A stretch of DNA of 35,553 bases from Methylorubrum zatmanii (GTDB taxonomy: Bacteria > Pseudomonadota > Alphaproteobacteria > Rhizobiales > Beijerinckiaceae), in contig NZ_NKUI01000056.1 in assembly GCF_014845115.1 (NCBI RefSeq), forward strand, positions 1 through 35,553. The letters are read 5' to 3'. A program made the translations under genes and the position numbers. Below the pieces are notes generated by a model, which saw only the letters and a list, made by a program, of their open reading frames with translations, was not told where the DNA came from and did no database searches. Positions 23,599-35,553 of the stretch are shown one piece after another (position 1 is the first letter of the stretch; every line of letters starts with the position of its first letter).

Positions 23599-26500
23599 CC
23601 ACGCTCGCCCTTCAGCGCGCGGAGCCGCTCGGCTCCGCCTCCACCGCGCAAGCCTTCCGCACCGCCCAGGGCGGCCTGATCGAACGGCGCCGGACCCTGG
23701 ACTTCACCTTCGACGGGAAGCGTCTCACCGGTTGCCACGGCGACACCCTCGCCTCGGCGCTGCTGGCCAACGGCGTGCGCCTCGTCGGCCGCTCGTTCAA
23801 GTATCACCGGCCCCGCGGCATCCTGACGGCGGGCTCGGAGGAGCCGAACGCCCTGGTCGAGCTGCGCTCCGGCGCCCGGCGCGAGCCCAACACCCGCGCC
23901 ACCATGGCCGAGCTCTATGAGGGGCTGGAGGCCGCGAGCCAGAACCGCTGGCCCTCGCTGGCCGTCGATGCCCTGTCGGTCAACGCGCTGCTCGCCCCGG
24001 TCTTCGCGGCGGGCTTCTACTACAAGACCTTCATGTGGCCGGCTTCCCTGTGGGAGAAGCTGTACGAGCCGATGATCCGGCGCGCGGCCGGTCTCGGCCG
24101 GGCCGCCGACGCCCCCGATCCCGACATCTACGACCGCGCCCACGCCCATTGCGACGTGCTGGTGATCGGCGGCGGCCCGGCCGGCCTGTCGGCGGCGCTC
24201 GCCGCCGGCCGCTCCGGCGCCCGGGTGATCCTGGTCGACGAGGACTTCGTCACGGGCGGCCGCCTGCTGGCCGAGCGGCGCGAGATCGGCGGCGAGAGCG
24301 GGGCCGCGTGGGCCGCCCGCGCCGTCGCCGAGCTGCAGAGCCTGCCCGAGGTCCGCATCCTCTCCCGCACCACCCTGTTCGGTGTCTACGACCACGGTTC
24401 CTACGGCGCGGTGGAGCGGGTCTCCGACCATGTCGCGGTGCCGGCGGCCCATGCCCCGCGCCAGCGGCTGTGGCGGATCGTGGCCAAGCGCGCCGTGCTC
24501 GCCGCCGGCGCCCTCGAGCGCCCGCACGTCTTCGGTGGCAACGACCGGCCCGGCGTGATGCTGGCGGGTGCGGTGCGGACCTATCTCAACCGCTACGGCG
24601 TGCTGCCGGGCCGGCGGGTGGCCGTGTTCACCTCGAGCGACGACGGCTGGCGCACCGTGGCCGACGTGCTGGCTGCGGGCGGCACGGTCCCGGCGGTGAT
24701 CGACACGCGCGCCTCGGTCCCGCCGCAGCTGCGGCGGATGGCGGAGGCCGCGGGCGCCCGGGTCGTCGTCGGCGGATACGTCGCCGGCACCAAAGGCCAT
24801 CTCGGCCTCACCGCGATCCAGGTCGTGGACGGCTACGACAGCACCGAGACCATCGCCTGCGACTGCCTCGCCATGGCCAATGGCTGGAACCCGGTGGTCC
24901 ACCTCGATTCGCACCTGTCGCGCAGGCCGGTCTGGAACGAGGCGATCCACGCCTTCGTGCCGGGCCCCCTGCCCTCCGGCATGAGAGCCGTCGGCGCCGC
25001 CGCCGGCCTGTTCAGCCTCTCCGGCTGCCTGGAGAGCGGGGCGCGGGCCGGCGCCGAGGCGGCGACGGATTGCGGCTTCGCGGCCTCGGCCGAGCCCGCC
25101 CCCGCGACCGATCCCGAGAGCGAGGGGCACATTCCCCTGTGGCGGGTGCCTCGACCGAAGGGCAAGGCCTTCGCCGATTTCCAGAACGACGTGGCGGCGA
25201 CCGATGTCGAACTCGCCCACCGCGAGGGTTTTCGCGCCGTCGAGCTCCTGAAGCGCTACACCACGCTCGGGATGGCGACCGACCAGGGCAAGACCTCGAA
25301 CCTCGCCGGCCTGTCGATCATGGCCGAGCTGACCGGCCAGAGCATCCCGAGCGTCGGCACCACGGTGTTCCGGCCGCCCTTCACCCCGGTCGCCATCGGC
25401 GCCTTCGCCGGCCATCACCGGGGCAAGGATTTCCGGGCGACCCGCTACGTCCCGTCCCATGCCTGGGCCGAGGAGAATGGCGGCGTCTTCGTCGAGACCG
25501 GCCTGTGGCTGCGCCCGGCCTACTTCCCCAAGGCCGGCGAGACCGACTGGCTGGAGACGGTGGTGCGGGAGGTCGAGACCGTGCGTGCCCGCGTCGGCGT
25601 CTGCGACGTGACCACCCTCGGCAAGATCGACATCCAGGGCCGCGATGCCCTCGCCTTCATCGAGCGGGTCTGCGCCAACCCCTTCGCGACGCTGCCGGTC
25701 GGCAAGGCCCGCTACGCCGTGCTCCTGCGCGAGGACGGCTTCGTCCTCGACGACGGCACCATCGCGCGGCTGGCTGAGACGCATTACGTCATGACCGCCT
25801 CGACGGCGAACGCCGCCAAGGTGATGCAGCATCTCGAATTCTGCCGGCAATGGCTCTGGCCGGAGCTCGACGTGCAGCTCGCCTCGGTGAGCGAGCAATG
25901 GGCCCAGTACGCCGTGGCCGGTCCCCGCGCCCGCGACACCCTGCGCCGGGTGATCGATCCCGGCTTCGACATCGGCAACGAGGCCTTCCCGTTCCTGGCC
26001 TGCGCCGACGTCACCGTCGGCGGCGGCATCCCGGCGCGGCTGTTCCGCATCTCGTTCTCGGGCGAACTCGCCTACGAGCTGGCGGTGCCGGCGGCCTACG
26101 GCGATGCCGCGTGGCGGGCGCTGATGCAGGCGGGCCTGCCCTACGGCATCACCGCCTACGGCTCGGAGGCGCTCTCGGTGATGCGCATCGAGAAGGGCCA
26201 CGCGGCCGGCGCCGAGATCAATGGCCAGACCACCGCCCGCGATCTCGGCCTCGGCGGCATGCTGGCCAAGAAGAAGGATTATGTCGGCCGCCTGATGAAG
26301 GAGCGCCCTGCCCTGACCGATCCGGATCGGCCGATGCTGGTGGGCTTCCGCCCGGTCGAGCCCGGCGCGCGGCTGCGGGCGGGGGCGCATTTCCTCGCCC
26401 TCGGCGCCGCACCGAGCCTGGAGGCGGACGAGGGCGTGATGACCTCGGTCGCCTATTCGCCGAGCCTGAAATCCTGGATCGGCATCGGTCTGATCCGGCG

Positions 26501-26621
26501 CGGGCCGGAGCGCCACGGCGAGCGGGTGCGGGCCTACGATCCGGTGCGCGACGCCGATGTCGAGGTCGAGATCTGCTCGCCCGTCTTCGTGGATCCCAAG
26601 GAGGAGAAGCTGCGTGTCTGA
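23595..26621 (+). CDS. mgdC: N-methylglutamate dehydrogenase, SoxA-like large subunit
   Basis: 1008 residues, like sarcosine oxidase alpha. The N-terminal part (about 30-90) has the ferredoxin-like Fer2_4 fold without cluster cysteines (FTFDGKRLTGCHGDTLASAL). A dinucleotide-binding domain follows (DVLVIGGGPAGLSAALAAG, 187-205). From about residue 615 there is a GcvT-like aminomethyltransferase domain, which in the family binds tetrahydrofolate and takes up the methyl-derived carbon as methylene-tetrahydrofolate. Coupled to mgdB by an ATGA overlap, and its end overlaps the mgdD start. It feeds the one-carbon unit into methylotrophic metabolism. Confidence 0.94.
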   Translation: MTTLALQRAEPLGSASTAQAFRTAQGGLIERRRTLDFTFDGKRLTGCHGDTLASALLANGVRLVGRSFKYHRPRGILTAGSEEPNALVELRSGARREPNTRATMAELYEGLEAASQNRWPSLAVDALSVNALLAPVFAAGFYYKTFMWPASLWEKLYEPMIRRAAGLGRAADAPDPDIYDRAHAHCDVLVIGGGPAGLSAALAAGRSGARVILVDEDFVTGGRLLAERREIGGESGAAWAARAVAELQSLPEVRILSRTTLFGVYDHGSYGAVERVSDHVAVPAAHAPRQRLWRIVAKRAVLAAGALERPHVFGGNDRPGVMLAGAVRTYLNRYGVLPGRRVAVFTSSDDGWRTVADVLAAGGTVPAVIDTRASVPPQLRRMAEAAGARVVVGGYVAGTKGHLGLTAIQVVDGYDSTETIACDCLAMANGWNPVVHLDSHLSRRPVWNEAIHAFVPGPLPSGMRAVGAAAGLFSLSGCLESGARAGAEAATDCGFAASAEPAPATDPESEGHIPLWRVPRPKGKAFADFQNDVAATDVELAHREGFRAVELLKRYTTLGMATDQGKTSNLAGLSIMAELTGQSIPSVGTTVFRPPFTPVAIGAFAGHHRGKDFRATRYVPSHAWAEENGGVFVETGLWLRPAYFPKAGETDWLETVVREVETVRARVGVCDVTTLGKIDIQGRDALAFIERVCANPFATLPVGKARYAVLLREDGFVLDDGTIARLAETHYVMTASTANAAKVMQHLEFCRQWLWPELDVQLASVSEQWAQYAVAGPRARDTLRRVIDPGFDIGNEAFPFLACADVTVGGGIPARLFRISFSGELAYELAVPAAYGDAAWRALMQAGLPYGITAYGSEALSVMRIEKGHAAGAEINGQTTARDLGLGGMLAKKKDYVGRLMKERPALTDPDRPMLVGFRPVEPGARLRAGAHFLALGAAPSLEADEGVMTSVAYSPSLKSWIGIGLIRRGPERHGERVRAYDPVRDADVEVEICSPVFVDPKEEKLRV

Positions 26622-27234
26622 GCCGGCAACGACCCCAACGCCCGCCTTCCTCTGGCGGCCCCGCGGTGCCTGGGAGGGCATCGCGAAAATCGGGGGGCAC
26701 GGCGCATCGGCCGATGCACCGGGGATCCGCCTGACCCTGAGGGAGGGGCAGGGCCTCGCCACCATCGTCGCCGCCGATGGCCGCGAGGCCGACCTCCGGG
26801 CCATCCTGGCGGAGCGTTTCGGCCTGTCCGTGCCGGAGGCCGGTGCGACCGCCTTCGACGGCGAGCGCGGCCTGGTCTGGTCGGCGCCCGGTCAGTGGCT
26901 CGCGGTCTCGCCGACGCGGCAGGGCTTTGACGCTTTGCCCGCAGCGCTGCAGGGCGTGGCCGCCGTGACCGACCAGAGCGACGGGCGTGCCCTGGTGCGG
27001 GTGTCGGGGCCGAAGGCCCGCACCCTGCTCGCCAAGGGCGTGGCGATCGACCTGCATCCCCGCGCCTTCGGGCCGGGCCGGGCGGCGGTGACGAGCATCG
27101 CCCATATCGGCGTGCAGTTCTGGCAGCGCGATGCGGGCCCGACCTACGACATCGCCGTGGCGCGCAGCTTCGCCGGCAGCTTCTGGGGCTGGCTCGAACA
27201 TGCGGCGGCCGAGTTCGGCTACGAGGTCGCGTGA
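26614..27234 (+). CDS. mgdD: N-methylglutamate dehydrogenase, SoxG-like subunit
   Basis: 206 residues from the GTG at 26614-26616. AAGGAGGAG stands about 7 bases before it, and the start overlaps the mgdC stop by 8 bases. An earlier ATG at 26557 gives a basic nonhomologous extension. Family sequence includes GLVWSAPGQWLAVSP, VTDQSDGRALVRVSGPKARTLLAKGVAIDLHPRAF (kept here as the GcvT-like core, about 125-155), IAHIGVQFWQ and the end ARSFAGSFWGWLEHAAAEFGYEV. It is the fourth subunit of the enzyme and the last gene of the rightward unit. Confidence 0.92.
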   Translation: MSEPATTPTPAFLWRPRGAWEGIAKIGGHGASADAPGIRLTLREGQGLATIVAADGREADLRAILAERFGLSVPEAGATAFDGERGLVWSAPGQWLAVSPTRQGFDALPAALQGVAAVTDQSDGRALVRVSGPKARTLLAKGVAIDLHPRAFGPGRAAVTSIAHIGVQFWQRDAGPTYDIAVARSFAGSFWGWLEHAAAEFGYEVA

Positions 27235-27285
27235 GGCGGCCTCCGCTTGACGACTTCGGTCGCTGCTCCGTCATTGCGAGGCGGA

Positions 27286-27395
27286 GCCGTGGCAATCCAG
27301 GGCGCCGGACTGTCCGGTCCGGTCGCGCCGCTGGACCGCTTCGCTGACGCCCACGATGACGAAGTGCGGCAGATCCCGAGGTGATCCACCGCAAA
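27286..27395. repeat. Dispersed intergenic repeat, copy 2
   Basis: Partner of 9735-9821. It is preceded at 27269 by CGTCATTGCGAGGCGGA, the other half of the common alphaproteobacterial palindromic repeat, which copy 1 lacks. It contains an extra 23 bases after CCAGGGCGCC, themselves ending in GCGCC, as if that unit had been duplicated. It fills most of the gap between the convergent mgdD and LOV-kinase genes, so it may also act as a transcript end. Confidence 0.75.
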
Positions 27396-27409
27396 CCGCA
27401 TCAGCCGTC

Positions 27410-29035
<1,626 letters not shown>

Positions 29036-29153
29036 CGGTTTTCCCAGCGGGTGCGACCCACCGGGCCGGATTGCGCCTATCAAACCGATGTTACAGCAGC
29101 CCGTTCCATAAGAAATGCGGTTTGAGCGGGGCGCGAACGACATAAGGCCGCAG

Positions 29154-29181
29154 CGGCGGGTTCGGATACTCGAACCCGCCG
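29154..29181. terminator. Perfect 11-base-stem hairpin between the LOV kinase and lpdA
   Basis: CGGCGGGTTCG-GATACT-CGAACCCGCCG. It lies 119 bases upstream of the LOV-kinase start and beyond the lpdA end, both genes being on the minus strand. No U-tract follows. It is either a terminator insulating the kinase from odh transcription or an operator. Confidence 0.45.
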
Positions 29182-29197
29182 AAGACAGTCATGCCAA

Positions 29198-29261
29198 ATC
29201 CGGTTGATCCGGTCGGGATGGCGGATTCGGGCTTCGCTCAAATGCCGCGCGGGCTTGCTGA
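29198..29261. repeat. 64-base dispersed repeat, copy B
   Basis: Partner of 10087-10150 (53 of 64 bases identical by hand count). As in copy A it stands beyond a hairpin at the 3' end of a minus-strand gene, here lpdA. Confidence 0.8.
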
Positions 29262-29295
29262 GACGGAATCCGCTCTCATCGAGCGATTCCGTCTC
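29260..29295 (-). terminator. Long hairpin overlapping the lpdA stop codon
   Basis: GAGACGGAATC plus GCTC (with one bulged C) pairs with GAGCGATTCCGTCTC across a 5-base loop, giving 15 base pairs. It overlaps the stop codon at 29294-29296. No U-run follows; it is a probable 3' end structure of the odhA-odhB-lpdA transcript. Confidence 0.6.
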
Positions 29296-30694
29296 AGACG
29301 TGGATCGCCCGCTTGTCGACGGCGAGCGCCGCTTCCTTGATCGCCTCCGTCAGCGTCGGGTGGGCGTGGCAGGTGCGGGCGATGTCCTCGGCGGAAGCCG
29401 CGAACTCCATCGCCACCGCGACCTCGGCGATGAGATTGCCGGCATCCGCCCCGACGATGTGCACGCCGAGCACGCGGTCGCTCTCGGCATCCGCCAGGAT
29501 CTTCACGAAGCCGTCGGTGGTGCCGTTGGCCTTGGCGCGGCCGTTCGCCGTGAAGGGGAACTTGCCGACATTGTAGGTGATGCCGTCCTTCTTCAGCTCC
29601 TCCTCGGTCTTGCCGACCGAGGCGACCTCCGGGAAGGTGTAGACGACGTTCGGGATCACCCCGTAATTCACGTGGCCCGACTGGCCGGCCAGGGTCTCGG
29701 CCACCGCGACGCCCTCGTCCTCCGCCTTGTGGGCCAGCATCGGCCCGGCGATCACGTCGCCGATGGCGTAGATGCCGGTGACGTTGGTGGCGTAGTGCCC
29801 GTCCGTCTCGATGCGGCCCTTGTCGTCGGTCGCCACGCCGACCGTCTCCAGCCCGAGCCCTTCCGTGTAGGGCACGCGGCCGATGGCCACGAGCACCACG
29901 TCGGCCTCCAGCGTCTCGGCCTCGCCGCCCTTGGCCGGCTCGACGGTGACGGTCGCCCCGGTCTCGGTCTTGGCGACGCCGGTCACCTTGGTCGACAGCT
30001 TGAAGACCAGGCCCTGCTTGGCGAGGATGCGCTGGAACTGCTTGCCGACCTCGCCATCCATCCCCGGCAACACCCGGTCGAGATACTCGATCACCGTCAC
30101 CTCGGCGCCGAGACGGCGCCAGACCGAGCCGAGTTCGAGCCCGATCACGCCGGCGCCGATGACGACGAGCTTCTTCGGCACGGTGCTGAGTTCGAGGGCG
30201 CCGGTGGAGGAGACCACCGTCTTCTCGTCGATCTCGACGCCGGGGAGCCGCGTCACGTCGGAGCCGGTGGCGATGACGATGTTCTTGGTTTCCAGCATCT
30301 GGTTGCCGCCGTCGTCCGAGATCACCTCGACGCGGCCCGCCCCGGCGATGCGGCCGCGCCCGTGATAGGCATCGACCTTGTTCTTCTTGAGCAGGAACTC
30401 GACACCCTTGGTGTTGCCGTCGACCCCGCCCTGCTTGAACGCCTGCATCTTCTTCAGGTCGAGCTTGGGCGTACCGACATCGATGCCCAGATCGGCAAAG
30501 TGCTTGTTGGCTTCCTCGAAGGCCTCGGAGGCGTGCAGCAGCGCCTTCGAGGGGATGCAGCCGACATTGAGGCAGGTGCCGCCATGGGTGGCCCGCTTCT
30601 CGACCACGGCGGTCTTGAGCCCGAGCTGGGCCGCCCGGATGGCGCAGACATAGCCGCCGGGGCCGGTGCCGATGACGACGAGATCGTAGGACAT
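29294..30694 (-). CDS. lpdA: Dihydrolipoyl dehydrogenase (E3)
   Basis: 466 residues from the ATG at 30692-30694 ([15 protein letters not shown]). It is the FAD enzyme that reoxidises lipoyl groups of the 2-oxoglutarate dehydrogenase complex with NAD. Seen: FAD motif at 8-14, redox pair in [13 protein letters not shown] (Cys41, Cys46), NAD motif [28 protein letters not shown], and the catalytic [14 protein letters not shown] near the end. Last gene of the odh cluster; 104 bases separate it from odhB. Confidence 0.96.
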   Translation of the reverse strand: MSYDLVVIGTGPGGYVCAIRAAQLGLKTAVVEKRATHGGTCLNVGCIPSKALLHASEAFEEANKHFADLGIDVGTPKLDLKKMQAFKQGGVDGNTKGVEFLLKKNKVDAYHGRGRIAGAGRVEVISDDGGNQMLETKNIVIATGSDVTRLPGVEIDEKTVVSSTGALELSTVPKKLVVIGAGVIGLELGSVWRRLGAEVTVIEYLDRVLPGMDGEVGKQFQRILAKQGLVFKLSTKVTGVAKTETGATVTVEPAKGGEAETLEADVVLVAIGRVPYTEGLGLETVGVATDDKGRIETDGHYATNVTGIYAIGDVIAGPMLAHKAEDEGVAVAETLAGQSGHVNYGVIPNVVYTFPEVASVGKTEEELKKDGITYNVGKFPFTANGRAKANGTTDGFVKILADAESDRVLGVHIVGADAGNLIAEVAVAMEFAASAEDIARTCHAHPTLTEAIKEAALAVDKRAIHV

Positions 30695-30750
30695 GCGTTC
30701 AGAGCTCGCGGATCGTGGCAGGCCGCGCCGGGCCCGCAGGAAGTCCGGCA

Positions 30751-30770
30751 CGCGGGGTCAGATCCCCGCG
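30751..30770 (-). other. Hairpin between odhB and lpdA
   Basis: CGCGGGG-TCAGAT-CCCCGCG, a perfect 7-base stem with a 6-base loop in the 104-base intercistronic gap. No U-tract follows. It may modulate lpdA level or be a processing site. Confidence 0.45.
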
Positions 30771-30798
30771 CGACGCGATGGGGCGGGGAGAGACCGGA

Positions 30799-32109
30799 TC
30801 AGAGATCCAGCACGAGGCGTGCCGGATCCTCCAGCGCCTCCTTGACGCGAACGAGGAAGGTCACGGCCTCCTTCCCGTCGACGATGCGGTGATCGTAGGA
30901 GAGCGCGAGATACATCATCGGCCGCGCCTCGATCTTGCCGCCCCGCACGACCGGGCGCTCCTCGATCCGGTGCATGCCGAGGATGCCGGATTGCGGCGCA
31001 TTGAGGATCGGCGTCGACATCAGCGAGCCGTAGATGCCGCCATTGGTGATGGTGAAGGTGCCGCCCTGCATCTCCTCGATGGAGAGCTTGCCCTCGCGCG
31101 CCTTCTTGCCGAAGCCGGCGATCTTCTTCTCGATGCCGGCGATCGACAGGTCGTCGGCATCCTTCACCACCGGCACGACGAGGCCCTTATCGGTGCCGAC
31201 GGCGATGCCGATGTGGTAGTAGTTCTTGTAGACGAGATCCTGTCCGTCGATCTCGGCATTGACCGCCGGCACGTCCTTGAGGGCGCCGATCACCGCCTTG
31301 GTGAAGAAGCCCATGAAGCCGAGCTTGGTGCCGTGCTTCTTCTCGAAGATGTCCTTGTATTGCGCGCGGAGCGCCATCACCGCGCCCATGTCCACGTCGT
31401 TGAACGTGGTCAGCATCGCCGCATTATCCTGGGCGCTCTTGAGGCGCTTGGCGATGGTCTGGCGCAGCTTGGTCATCCGCACCCGCTCCTCGCGGGCGGC
31501 GTCGTCCGGCGCCGAGGGGGCGCGGGGCGGAGGCGGAGCCTTGGCCTCCTGCTTGTCGCCACCTTTGGCGATGGCGGCGAGCATGTCGCCCTTGGTCACG
31601 CGGCCGTCCTTGCCGCTGCCGTTGAGGCCCGACGGATCGACACCGGATTCGCGGGCGAGCTTGGCCACCGCCGGGCCGCTCTCGTCGGCGGAGCGACCGC
31701 CGGCCGGCGGGGCATCGCCGTGGCTGCCGTAGGAGGCGGAGGAACCTTGTGCCGGCGCCTCCGACTTGGCGGGCTTGGCCTCGCCCTTCTCCTCGCGGCT
31801 CTGCGCCTTGGTCTCGGCCGGCTCGGCGCTCTTCGGGGCCGGCTTCGACTCGGACTTGGCCGCGCCTTTGCCGCCCTCGACGATCGAGCCCAGCACCGCG
31901 CCGGGCTCCACCGTCTCGCCGTCCTTCACGAGGATCTCGCCGAGCTGGCCCGCCGCCGGAGCGTTGACCTCGAGGGTCACCTTGTCGGTTTCGAGCTCCA
32001 CCAGCGGCTCGTCGGCGGCGACGGTGTCGCCGGGCTGCTTGAACCAGCGGCCGATCGTGGCCTCGCTTACGGATTCGCCGAGCGTCGGAACGAGGATATC
32101 GGTCGCCAT
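30799..32109 (-). CDS. odhB: 2-oxoglutarate dehydrogenase E2, dihydrolipoyl succinyltransferase
   Basis: 436 residues from the ATG at 32107-32109. It has a lipoyl domain with Lys43 in ETDKVTLEV; an Ala/Pro/Lys/Glu-rich linker (about 85-145); the peripheral E3-binding domain [21 protein letters not shown] with [12 protein letters not shown]; a second linker; and the succinyltransferase core with the active-site [14 protein letters not shown] near the C-terminus. It transfers the succinyl group to CoA in the TCA cycle. It is 87 bases downstream of odhA. Confidence 0.96.
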   Translation of the reverse strand: MATDILVPTLGESVSEATIGRWFKQPGDTVAADEPLVELETDKVTLEVNAPAAGQLGEILVKDGETVEPGAVLGSIVEGGKGAAKSESKPAPKSAEPAETKAQSREEKGEAKPAKSEAPAQGSSASYGSHGDAPPAGGRSADESGPAVAKLARESGVDPSGLNGSGKDGRVTKGDMLAAIAKGGDKQEAKAPPPPRAPSAPDDAAREERVRMTKLRQTIAKRLKSAQDNAAMLTTFNDVDMGAVMALRAQYKDIFEKKHGTKLGFMGFFTKAVIGALKDVPAVNAEIDGQDLVYKNYYHIGIAVGTDKGLVVPVVKDADDLSIAGIEKKIAGFGKKAREGKLSIEEMQGGTFTITNGGIYGSLMSTPILNAPQSGILGMHRIEERPVVRGGKIEARPMMYLALSYDHRIVDGKEAVTFLVRVKEALEDPARLVLDL

Positions 32110-32196
32110 GGTCTTGTCTTCACCGAGGTTGCGGGGCGCGTGCGGGCGCGGCACCCGGTTGGTGGTGGGGTCGTCTGTAAGGGGGACGCGGGCGGC

Positions 32197-35187
<2,991 letters not shown>

Positions 35188-35269
35188 CGCTGCCTGTCCT
35201 ACCGCTCGGGCGGCGCTGTCCTCAGCCTGCCGCCCCATCGAGTCCGATCCGGCGCGCCCTATGGGAGCA

Positions 35270-35330
35270 GGGCGTTAACGCCCCGCTTCGCGCCTCCGGA
35301 CACAGCCGGGACGCGGAGGCGCCCCGGCTG
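35270..35330 (-). promoter_or_regulatory. Overlapping inverted repeats between sucD and odhA
   Basis: Three symmetric elements crowd together. GGGCGTTAACGCCC (35270-35283) is a perfect 14-base palindrome. GCGCCTCCG (35290-35298) pairs with CGGAGGCGC (35314-35322). CAGCCGGG (35303-35310) pairs with CCCGGCTG (35323-35330). The latter two share bases and exclude each other in RNA. A switch or attenuator between sucCD and odh transcription, or an operator, is possible. Confidence 0.45.
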
Positions 35331-35402
35331 TTGCTTGCATATGGGTCGCCCGAGCTTGCGTGCAGTGCAACACAGCCGCGCGGAACCCTGTTACAGACCG
35401 GC

Positions 35403-35553
35403 TCAACCCTTCAGCACCTCGACCAGCGTGCGGCCGAGACGGGCCGGCGACGGCGAGACGCGGATGCCGGCGGCTTCCATCGCCGCGATCTTGTCCTCGG
35501 CGCCGCCCTTGCCGCCGGAGATGATCGCGCCGGCATGGCCCATGCGGCGGCCC
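35403..35553 (-). CDS. sucD: Succinyl-CoA synthetase alpha subunit, C-terminal part (5' part outside window)
   Basis: The last 49 codons plus stop, running off the right edge. [20 protein letters not shown] contains the active-site histidine that is phosphorylated in the reaction, and the end [21 protein letters not shown] is typical of SucD. It makes ATP or GTP from succinyl-CoA, the step after 2-oxoglutarate dehydrogenase. The order sucD-odhA-odhB-lpdA on one strand is the usual alphaproteobacterial arrangement. Confidence 0.95.
   Translation of the reverse strand, partial: GRRMGHAGAIISGGKGGAEDKIAAMEAAGIRVSPSPARLGRTLVEVLKG

Noticed and set aside
23433..26804. Minus-strand open frame of 1123 residues opposite mgdC and its neighbours
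   Set aside because: It lies antisense to clearly recognisable sox-like subunits, shows only low-complexity Arg/Gly/Ala-rich text and no family motif. Long shadow frames are expected in such GC-rich coding DNA.

Overview
The window is high-GC DNA that reads like a methylotrophic alphaproteobacterium of the Methylobacterium/Methylorubrum group. The assignment rests on the combination of genes: a complete N-methylglutamate pathway for methylamine, the alphaproteobacterial gene order sucD-odhA-odhB-lpd, a blue-light LOV kinase, and dispersed palindromic repeats of the kind common in these genomes. It is an inference from content; no database was consulted.

Region 1 (1-8997, all minus strand) is one tight operon-like block. 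In transcription order it holds an OprB-type porin, a flavin monooxygenase of the NtaA/SnaA/DszA class (resembling dimethylsulfide monooxygenase DmoA), a full branched-chain-type ABC importer (livG, livH, livM, livK-like, livF) and a DszC/SfnB-like acyl-CoA dehydrogenase-fold protein cut by the left window edge. It looks like an uptake-and-oxidation system for a small organic, probably organosulfur, compound.

Region 2 (8998-15416) is accessory. A 1.2 kb gene-free stretch carries a palindromic candidate operator and a cluster of four different repeats. It is followed by an alginate-export-family outer-membrane protein, a CelD/BcsL-type GNAT acyltransferase and a stand-alone ATP-grasp ligase, with AT-rich spots between them. 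It ends at a tRNA-Gly(CCC) with its own terminator.

Region 3 (15417-27400) holds the tRNA, a small unknown membrane protein and the methylamine genes. mgsA-mgsB-mgsC-gmaS run leftward and mgdA-mgdB-mgdC-mgdD run rightward, with a GlxA-type AraC-family regulator between them. GmaS makes gamma-glutamylmethylamide from methylamine and glutamate, MgsABC converts it to N-methylglutamate, and MgdABCD oxidises that to glutamate plus a one-carbon unit. A hairpin leader precedes mgsA, and a terminator-like hairpin separates mgsC from gmaS.

Region 4 (27410-35553, minus strand) has a LOV-histidine kinase-receiver hybrid protein. Beyond it are the 2-oxoglutarate dehydrogenase genes odhA, odhB and lpdA and the last 49 codons of sucD. 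Overlapping, mutually exclusive inverted repeats lie between sucD and odhA. No transposase, integrase, phage gene, CRISPR array or rRNA gene was seen.
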